A DNA stretch of 15,719 bases from an uncultured Ruminococcus sp. (GTDB lineage: Bacteria; Bacillota; Clostridia; Oscillospirales; Acutalibacteraceae). Every line of letters starts with the position of its first letter. Within the stretch, counting starts at the first letter, position 1. The stretch spans positions 1 to 15,719 of the forward strand of contig CACXHC010000172.1 in the NCBI GenBank assembly GCA_902767285.1. The letters run 5' to 3'. The position numbers were made by a program, and so were the translations under genes. The notes under the pieces were generated by a model that ran no database searches, was not told where the DNA came from, and worked only from the letters and a program-made list of their open reading frames with translations. Positions 7,016-12,346 of this stretch are shown in pieces.

Positions 7016-8917
7016 ATGGATTTTATTATAGAAAACGGAGTGCTTACAGGGTATACAAATCCCAAAAAAGTTATTCTGCCTTCCGGTTACAAAAAAATAG
7101 GGGATGGATTTTTGTCTGAAAATGAAATAATTGAAAGATTGGTCATTCCTGAGGGTGTTGAAGAAATAGGCAGCGAGGCTTTTTCTTATTGTCCTAATCT
7201 TGCGTATGTGGAGATTCCGAAAACCGTAGTTAAAATAGGCTTGGGGGCTTTTGAAGGCACGCCGTGGCTCAATGATCAACATTACAAGGACGATGATCTT
7301 GATTACGAAAATGATAACGGTCGTTACAATGTATACGATAATAATGGGTATCTGATCGTTGGTGACGGTCTTTTATTTAAATGTCAGAGTAGTTATTTGG
7401 ATTGGCTTCGTATTCCGCCTAATGTAAAACGAATATGCAATTTTGCTTTTTGGGACGAGAACGGCGATTACACTTTTTTGGGTACGGATATTTTGTATAT
7501 TCCTCATAATACATATATTGAAGATTATTCGTTAGAGGTGGACTACGACGAGTTTTGGGATAAAGAATATGCTGTTGTCGGCGGTAAAGTTTTGGTGGAT
7601 TATCAAGGCGATAAAGAGGAGTTTTATGTTCCTGATTATGTGGAGCATATTTATACAGTTGCATTTTTAAATAATACTGCTTTAAAAAGAATTATTCTTA
7701 ATGATAAGCTCATAGAAATAGGAGAAAGAGCATTTGAAGGTTGCAAAAATCTTGAATTTATAGTTATCCCCGAAAAGGTTGAACGAATAGGAGAGAGGGC
7801 TTTTAAAGATTGTAAAAACTTAAAAAAAGTATTTTTTATGTCTGATTCGGTTTATGTGCATGAGAGTGCTTTTGAAGGTTGTGATTCAATTGACTACACA
7901 AATATCAATGATAGTTTTTACAAAGAGCCTGAATATTCTGATGATGAAATTTTGAAAGATTATGATGTTAGTACTATAATAATTCCGGCGGGAGTGAAAA
8001 AAATAGGCGATAATGTGTTTGAAAATTGTGATTTTATCGAGAAAGTGATTATTCCCGAAGGCATTGAAGAAATCGGAAACGAAGCGTTTTTCTTTTGTGA
8101 AAACCTCAGTAATATTGAAATTCCTAAATCTTTGAAAAATTTGGGCAAAGATGTTTTTTACGGAACAGATTGGACTGACTCTTGGTATAATTTAAATCAA
8201 AAAAGCCCCGAATTTTTGATTGTCGGAGATGGACTTCTTATTGATTTCCTTTCAAACGGTGTCGAAGAAATTGAAATTCCAAAAGAAGTAAAGAAAATAT
8301 GCAGTAATACATTCGAATTTTGTGATTCCCTCAGAAAAATTAAAATAAACGATGGTGTTGAAAAGATAGAATCAAGAGCATTTTGGAAGTGTAATAATTT
8401 GGAAAAAATCAATTTTCCAAGCAGTATTTGCGAATTTGAAAAAGGGTCTTTTAGATATACATTTCCAAGTGATGTTGATTTTATGGGGTATCATTTTTCC
8501 TTTGATATTATACATGATGAAGATCAATATAAAAAATGTGACCTTTGTTATGTGCTTGAACTTATTAAAAATCATGATTTTTCTGTTGATATATGTACAA
8601 CCGTCAAGTACAGCATTGTTATTCAGATGTACGAACGTTCTCTCAACTCAGACAACAGCGATATAGAAAATTACATAAAAGAAAATGTTGTTGATATGGC
8701 GAAATTTTTTATTGATACAGATGCTTATGATTATATAAAACTTATTTTGGAAAACAAAAAATTTTTATCTGCCGAAATCATTGTTGAACTTGCCGAATAT
8801 GCTGTTGAACAGGCTCAAATAAAAAAATCGTATGATATTCAGCTTCTTATCGAAAAATATAAAAACCAACATTTTCCAAGCTATGATTTTAATGCTGTCG
8901 ATGATTTATATTTATAA
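7016..8917 (+). CDS. BspA-like leucine-rich repeat protein with helical C-terminal region
   Basis: This 633-residue protein is built mostly of LRR_5 repeats of the form IPxxVxxIGxxAFxxCxxLxxV, seen at about 42-85, 131-147, 225-275, 318-390 and 415-480. Such proteins are usually adhesion or protein-binding scaffolds. No signal peptide, membrane anchor or sorting motif is visible, so it may stay in the cytoplasm or leave by an unusual route. Residues ~500-633 have no LRR pattern and look alpha-helical (DTDAYDYIKLILENKKFLS region), like helical-repeat tails. Residues 44-147 and 346-434 form two copies of a larger module, each with two LRRs, a GTxW turn, LIVGDGLL and another LRR. An in-frame GTG at 7007 is open, but AGGTGG (7005-7010) is the Shine-Dalgarno for the ATG at 7016. 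The exact function is unknown. Confidence 0.9.
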   Translation: MDFIIENGVLTGYTNPKKVILPSGYKKIGDGFLSENEIIERLVIPEGVEEIGSEAFSYCPNLAYVEIPKTVVKIGLGAFEGTPWLNDQHYKDDDLDYENDNGRYNVYDNNGYLIVGDGLLFKCQSSYLDWLRIPPNVKRICNFAFWDENGDYTFLGTDILYIPHNTYIEDYSLEVDYDEFWDKEYAVVGGKVLVDYQGDKEEFYVPDYVEHIYTVAFLNNTALKRIILNDKLIEIGERAFEGCKNLEFIVIPEKVERIGERAFKDCKNLKKVFFMSDSVYVHESAFEGCDSIDYTNINDSFYKEPEYSDDEILKDYDVSTIIIPAGVKKIGDNVFENCDFIEKVIIPEGIEEIGNEAFFFCENLSNIEIPKSLKNLGKDVFYGTDWTDSWYNLNQKSPEFLIVGDGLLIDFLSNGVEEIEIPKEVKKICSNTFEFCDSLRKIKINDGVEKIESRAFWKCNNLEKINFPSSICEFEKGSFRYTFPSDVDFMGYHFSFDIIHDEDQYKKCDLCYVLELIKNHDFSVDICTTVKYSIVIQMYERSLNSDNSDIENYIKENVVDMAKFFIDTDAYDYIKLILENKKFLSAEIIVELAEYAVEQAQIKKSYDIQLLIEKYKNQHFPSYDFNAVDDLYL

Positions 8918-8935
8918 CTAAAAGATTAAAATTCC

Positions 8936-8968
8936 GGGTTTTCAAAAAATGAAAGCCCATATTTTTTT
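8936..8968 (+). terminator. Rho-independent terminator after the LRR gene
   Basis: GGGTTTTC (8936-8943) pairs with GAAAGCCC (8951-8958), 8 bp with one G-U pair and a 7-nt loop, followed by ATATTTTTTTG. It lies 19 nt after the stop of the LRR gene and ahead of the next promoter. Confidence 0.75.
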
Positions 8969-8976
8969 GCTAAACA

Positions 8977-9009
8977 ATAAAAATATATCGAAAAACGATA
9001 AAAATATAT
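8977..9009 (+). promoter_or_regulatory. Putative operator: 21-bp-spaced direct repeats with a central palindrome
   Basis: ATAAAAATATAT occurs at 8977-8988 and again at 8998-9009, exactly two helical turns apart. Between and partly overlapping them is the inverted repeat TATCG-AAAAA-CGATA (8986-9000). The second copy touches the -35 box at 9009. The operon downstream encodes its own YozG-like HTH regulator, so autoregulation through this site is plausible. AT-rich sequence raises the chance background, so this is inference. Confidence 0.4.
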
Positions 9010-9037
9010 TGACAAATAATAACGAGGGTGATACAAT
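9009..9037 (+). promoter_or_regulatory. Sigma-A-type promoter of the DUF2975 operon
   Basis: A consensus TTGACA (9009-9014) is separated by 17 nt from TACAAT (9032-9037). Transcription should start near 9044, about 24 nt before the TTG start of the first gene. It is the strongest vegetative promoter match in the window. Confidence 0.8.
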
Positions 9038-9067
9038 AATAAAAAATAAATTTCGGGAGTGACTGAT

Positions 9068-9511
9068 TTGGAACACTACAAAAAATCTTTAACGGTGACG
9101 CTTATCATAAACAGAGTCGCTATGGTTATGTTGATACTCTGCATACCTGCTGTACCGTTTATTGCGAGGTGGTATGATATATACTCAAATAAAGAGTCTA
9201 TATTTATGCAGTTTACGGTATGTGTTTATTTGGCGATGATTCCGGCAGGAATTATTCTTTGGCTGTTGAATTATCTTTTATCGAATATCAAAAAAGAGAA
9301 GGTTTTCGAGCATATTAATGTAAAATATCTCAGAATAATTTCGTATTGTTGTTTTGCGGTGGCAGGAATCTCGTTAGTTATGAGCGTATGGAGAATATTG
9401 GCGTTTTTTGTAGCATTGGCATTTGCGTTTGTCGGACTGCTTATGCGAGTACTCAAAAATGTTTTTGAACAGGCGGTATATCTCAAAGAGGAAAACGATC
9501 TTACGGTGTGA
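9068..9511 (+). CDS. DUF2975 membrane protein (YoaS-like)
   Basis: This 147-residue protein has four membrane segments (about 10-32, 46-70, 86-104 and 107-125). Its C-terminal half has the DUF2975 pattern: KKEKVFEHINVKYLRIISY and, at the end, LKNVFEQAVYLKEENDLTV. Bacillus YoaS, encoded beside the regulator YozG, belongs to this family; its function is unknown. A GTG at 9059 would add three residues but has no Shine-Dalgarno. GGGAG (9055-9059) is spaced 8 nt from the TTG at 9068, so that start is preferred. The next gene begins 7 nt after the stop, with its Shine-Dalgarno overlapping this stop codon. The trio DUF2975, HTH and DUF4173 probably works as one membrane-linked regulatory unit. Confidence 0.88.
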   Translation: MEHYKKSLTVTLIINRVAMVMLILCIPAVPFIARWYDIYSNKESIFMQFTVCVYLAMIPAGIILWLLNYLLSNIKKEKVFEHINVKYLRIISYCCFAVAGISLVMSVWRILAFFVALAFAFVGLLMRVLKNVFEQAVYLKEENDLTV

Positions 9512-9518
9512 GGTAATT

Positions 9519-9737
9519 ATGGCAATAATTGTAAATCTTGATGTAATGATGGCTAAACGCAAAATATCTGCCGGTGAGCTTGCCGAGGCAGTCGGAATAA
9601 CTCCGGCAAATTTATCTATACTCAAAAATAATAAAGCGAAAGCAGTACGATTTTCGACTTTGAACAAGCTGTGCGAGGTGCTGGATTGTCAGCCCGGAGA
9701 TATTTTGGAGTATAAACCCGAAAGCGAGGAAGAGTAA
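9519..9737 (+). CDS. YozG-like HTH transcriptional regulator (Cro/CI type)
   Basis: This 72-residue single-domain regulator is very similar to Bacillus YozG. It opens MAIIVNLDVMMAKRKISAGE, followed by a helix-turn-helix (LAEAVGITPANLSILKNNKA, residues ~21-40) and ends CQPGDILEYKPE, the hallmark CxPGDILEY of this group. It should bind DNA as a dimer. The open frame extends further upstream, but the ATG at 9519 with GAGGT (9510-9514) gives the family length. Its stop overlaps the start of the next gene (TAATG), indicating coupling. It probably represses or tunes its own operon, possibly through the repeats at 8977-9009. Regulators of this group are typically paired with DUF2975 proteins, as here. 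Confidence 0.93.
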   Translation: MAIIVNLDVMMAKRKISAGELAEAVGITPANLSILKNNKAKAVRFSTLNKLCEVLDCQPGDILEYKPESEEE

Positions 9738-11236
9738 TGAATGATAATATGAATGTACGTCCGCTATGTCAATATACACATACGCATAAGAAATATGCGG
9801 CGGTAGCATTGATTATTTCTTTTTTTCTGATAAAAACGTACATAAAATCAACCACAGGATTGGGACTTATGGCAACAGTAATGTCGTTAACTGTTTCGAT
9901 TTTCAATTTTATGTTTTGTAAATCATCCGGAATGAAAGGAAACAAAACTACATTATTTATTTTTATTACAAATATAATTTTATCGTTTTCGTTTTTGGTA
10001 AGCGATAACTCAAATGTTTTGCTGGTTGCATTGTTTATATTTTTGGGGAATGTTTATTTTTCGTATGCGAGTTACAGAGAGGGCAACAGATGTGTTATAA
10101 CAAATCTGTTTCGTGCGGTATTTATATCACCGTTGTATGAGTTCGGCTCCCTTTTTGGAGCATTGTTTTCAAAGGGGGATTTCGATAAGAAACGAAAGCA
10201 AGCTGATATTAAAAAAATCATTCCGACCATTTTGGGCGTGTTGTTAAGTATACCCGTATGCGTGGTAGTAGCAGTTTTGTTGGGGTCTGCCGACGAATCG
10301 TTTGAGAATATTTTTAAGTTCATTGATTATTTGTTTTGGAACGATTTATCCGAAAGGGTAACTGAAAATTTATTTGTATTTTTGTTTGCGATTCCGGTCG
10401 CCATGTATATTTTTTCGGCGGTTTATTCAAGATCATACAAGATGATTCACGAGAATGAATTAGAAAAACTTCCGCCAACGAAAACCCGCATCTTGCCAAT
10501 TACCATGTGTATTGGATTTCTCATTCCCCTAACATTTATGTATGTGATGTTTGTTTATCTGCAAGTGGTTCATGTTTTCAGACCGTTAGATTTGGATAAT
10601 GCCGATTTTACATATTCCCAGTACGCAAGAGATGGATTTTTTCAGTTGTGTATAGTGGTTATAATAAATCTTGCTGTAATATCGGTGATTATGCTTTTTT
10701 CAAAGGAAAAAAGACTTCCCAAAATTCTTAGAATTTTTGTAATAGTATTTTCGGTGCTGACCCTGTGTCTTATAGTTACAGCGTTATCAAAAATGCTGTT
10801 GTATATTAAAGTTTACGGAATTACTCCAAAAAGAATGTACACATCTATATTCATGGTGTATTTGTTTATAATGTTCGCCGTGCTTATTGTAAAGCAGATT
10901 ATAACACAAATATCTTTTACAAAGATTGGTTATTGTGTTATGGCGGTTGTTTTGGCGATGATAGTTTTTGTTCCGGTTGACAGGCTTATCGCCGAGTATA
11001 ATATTGGGCAGTGGGAAGAAAATAATATATCGTGGATGGGAATAAGTGCCATGTATGAACTTGATTCATCTGCGGTGCCGGTATTTGCAAAAGTTGAGGG
11101 TAACAGCGATGTCGAAAAATTCTTTGATAATTATTCTTTCCGAGATTTTTGCAGAGATAATATGACATTTTGGGATTTTAATATTCAAAGAAATATCGCT
11201 GCTTCTTTTTTTGATAAGGGGACTCCGTCCCCTTAA
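9737..11236 (+). CDS. DUF4173 multi-pass membrane protein
   Basis: This 499-residue polytopic protein has around ten or more hydrophobic segments. It shows the DUF4153/DUF4173 signatures YSQYARDGFFQL (~293-304) and LLYIKVYGITPKRMY (~354-368). The biochemical role of the family is unknown; members often sit beside small HTH regulators and DUF2975 proteins. The ATG overlaps the stop of the HTH gene; GAGGAAG just upstream serves as Shine-Dalgarno. After the last membrane span there is a soluble tail of about 90 residues. The final residues ASFFDKGTPSP are encoded by a partial copy of the palindromic repeat plus a GC-rich hairpin (11201-11236). The native C-terminus was therefore probably altered by repeat insertion and may be a few residues longer or shorter in relatives. 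Confidence 0.87.
   Translation: MNDNMNVRPLCQYTHTHKKYAAVALIISFFLIKTYIKSTTGLGLMATVMSLTVSIFNFMFCKSSGMKGNKTTLFIFITNIILSFSFLVSDNSNVLLVALFIFLGNVYFSYASYREGNRCVITNLFRAVFISPLYEFGSLFGALFSKGDFDKKRKQADIKKIIPTILGVLLSIPVCVVVAVLLGSADESFENIFKFIDYLFWNDLSERVTENLFVFLFAIPVAMYIFSAVYSRSYKMIHENELEKLPPTKTRILPITMCIGFLIPLTFMYVMFVYLQVVHVFRPLDLDNADFTYSQYARDGFFQLCIVVIINLAVISVIMLFSKEKRLPKILRIFVIVFSVLTLCLIVTALSKMLLYIKVYGITPKRMYTSIFMVYLFIMFAVLIVKQIITQISFTKIGYCVMAVVLAMIVFVPVDRLIAEYNIGQWEENNISWMGISAMYELDSSAVPVFAKVEGNSDVEKFFDNYSFRDFCRDNMTFWDFNIQRNIAASFFDKGTPSP
11216..11234 (+). terminator. Perfect 8-bp hairpin overlapping the DUF4173 stop
   Basis: AAGGGGAC (11216-11223) pairs perfectly with GTCCCCTT (11227-11234) over a TCC loop. 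The DUF4173 stop codon starts at its last base. No T-run follows directly. It may end transcription together with the palindromic element that begins 9 nt later. Confidence 0.5.
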
Positions 11237-11242
11237 ACCCCT

Positions 11243-11280
11243 GCTTCTTTTTTTGAAAAAAAGAAGCAAAAAAACTTTTA
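11243..11280 (+). repeat. 3'-end palindromic element, copy C (short form)
   Basis: GCTTC plus T7, a central G, then A7 plus GAAGC form a perfect 12-bp palindrome (11243-11267). It is followed by a run of seven A and CTTTTA, matching the copy after rapZ. The first 14 bases of this element are duplicated at 11201-11214, inside the end of the DUF4173 gene. Confidence 0.85.
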
Positions 11281-11321
11281 CTATATAAATTTTATGTATT
11301 TCAACGAACATTCTATAAACT

Positions 11322-11363
11322 GAAACAAATCCGACTGCACAAGTACGCAGTCGGATTTGTTTC
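11322..11363 (+). terminator. Perfect 17-bp stem-loop, probable (bidirectional) terminator
   Basis: GAAACAAATCCGACTGC (11322-11338) is perfectly complementary to 11347-11363 with an 8-nt loop. The right arm ends in TTTGTTTC and is followed by TATATTTTG, so it could stop transcription from the DUF4173 side. The symmetric stem could also act on minus-strand transcripts. It lies between two convergent genes, which fits termination. Confidence 0.65.
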
Positions 11364-11399
11364 TATATTTTGTAGTAAATATTATTCCGTAAGATTGCT

Positions 11400-11433
11400 G
11401 TGACAACCCTCCGTCACGCTCTCGCTGTGACGG
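11400..11433. repeat. Two overlapping, mutually exclusive small hairpins
   Basis: CCGTCAC (11411-11417) can pair with GTGACGG (11427-11433) or, through its GTCAC, with GTGAC at 11400-11404. The octamer GCTGTGAC occurs twice, 27 bp apart (11397, 11424). The pattern resembles a worn copy of a dispersed CCCTCCGTCAC-type repeat that I associate with Oscillospiraceae genomes; that link is from memory. Confidence 0.45.
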
Positions 11434-11460
11434 ATAACATACAAAACCTACTCTACCATA

Positions 11461-11517
11461 AAAAAGTTTTTTGGAAAGGGTTTGGGAAAACCTTTTTTTC
11501 AAAAAAGGTTTTCCCAA
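11461..11517 (-). repeat. 3'-end palindromic element, copy D (long form)
   Basis: Read on minus, a 17-bp hairpin (11517-11482) with apex T6-G-A7 is followed by ACCCTTTCCAAAAAACTTTTT. It is close in plan and tail to copy A at 2094-2153. It starts about 31 nt after the stop of the nuclease gene and points the same way. Confidence 0.8.
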
Positions 11518-11548
11518 GAAAAGCCAATTTTCACAGCACCCTAATTTT

Positions 11549-12340
11549 TTATAAATCGTTCTGAAACTCCAATAAATCGTTTGGGTCTTGCGGACGTTTT
11601 GATTTTATCGAAAAAATGACGTTCATGTTGTAAGTATTGGATAATTTTTTGATTTCGTAATAATCGTAGTCACGGGGTGAAAGAAGATAAGTGCGGTCAT
11701 TTAGATAAAATTTGTTTTGAGAGAGATTATCGTTGAGCGACACAAAAAGTTTCTTTCCATCAGATACAAACTCGGCATTTGGATAAACACTGCTTATTAA
11801 ATTTTTGACAGCCGGAGTATCACGTTGTGACGGCTCGCCCGAACCACTTTTTTTAATACGGTAATTTGCCGAAATATCAAAGTAATCGGCAAATTTTCGG
11901 ATAGGGAAAATAATAAATCCGTTATAATAGCTAATAACATATTTTACGTTTCGTGCCATATAATGACCTATTATCCAATTAGAAAAAACATTTCGGTCAA
12001 TATCCAAATGTTCGCCCGAAGTACCTGCATTATTGAATCTGTCGAAATTGAGATTCATATAGTTTATAATGACGTTTGTCATATCATTAGGAACACTGCG
12101 ATTTCTCTTCGAAAAAACAAAAACACGTTTTTCTTTATCGGGCAGAAGAACAAATTGTCCTGATTGTGCCGAGGCATCTTTCGCTTCAATATAAAAACTT
12201 TCACAGCCGTTTTTTATCACACATATATCAGAAGTAGTCGAGTCCATGCCGCCATTATGTCTGAATATGATATTGGGTTTACTATAATTTTGAATAAGAT
12301 AATTATGACAATCTATCTCAAAAGCCTCACCGGGTTTCAT
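11549..12340 (-). CDS. Putative PD-(D/E)XK-fold nuclease
   Basis: This is a 263-residue soluble protein whose family I do not recognise by name. The N-terminal ~80 residues show a restriction-endonuclease-like core: Glu5 in the first helix, Asp38 in TSDICVIK, then ESFYIEAKD with Glu52 and Lys54, followed by SAQSGQF with a conserved-looking Gln. That D-(13)-ExK layout is the classic nuclease active site and suggests Mg-dependent DNA cleavage. The C-terminal ~150 residues have no motif I can assign and could recognise DNA. No methyltransferase partner lies in the window. The start ATG (12340) is 6 nt past the dockerin gene's stop; a perfect AGGAGG (12359-12354) lies inside that gene, 13 nt upstream. 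The two are therefore probably co-transcribed. Palindromic element D follows its stop. Confidence 0.7.
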   Translation of the reverse strand: MKPGEAFEIDCHNYLIQNYSKPNIIFRHNGGMDSTTSDICVIKNGCESFYIEAKDASAQSGQFVLLPDKEKRVFVFSKRNRSVPNDMTNVIINYMNLNFDRFNNAGTSGEHLDIDRNVFSNWIIGHYMARNVKYVISYYNGFIIFPIRKFADYFDISANYRIKKSGSGEPSQRDTPAVKNLISSVYPNAEFVSDGKKLFVSLNDNLSQNKFYLNDRTYLLSPRDYDYYEIKKLSNTYNMNVIFSIKSKRPQDPNDLLEFQNDL

Positions 12341-12346
12341 AAAAAA

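Larger units (their letters stand above)
11237..11548. other. Gene-free intergenic zone between convergent genes, filled with palindromes
   Basis: This stretch separates the ends of the DUF4173 gene (plus) and the nuclease gene (minus). I see no credible gene. It holds palindromic element C (11243-11280), a 17-bp perfect hairpin (11322-11363), two alternative GTGAC/GTCAC hairpins (11400-11433) and palindromic element D on minus (11461-11517). Confidence 0.8.

Noticed and set aside
6925..7119. Plus-strand 64-codon frame before the LRR gene
   Set aside because: It is out of frame with both the LRR relic and the LRR gene start, overlaps both, and has no recognisable protein pattern.
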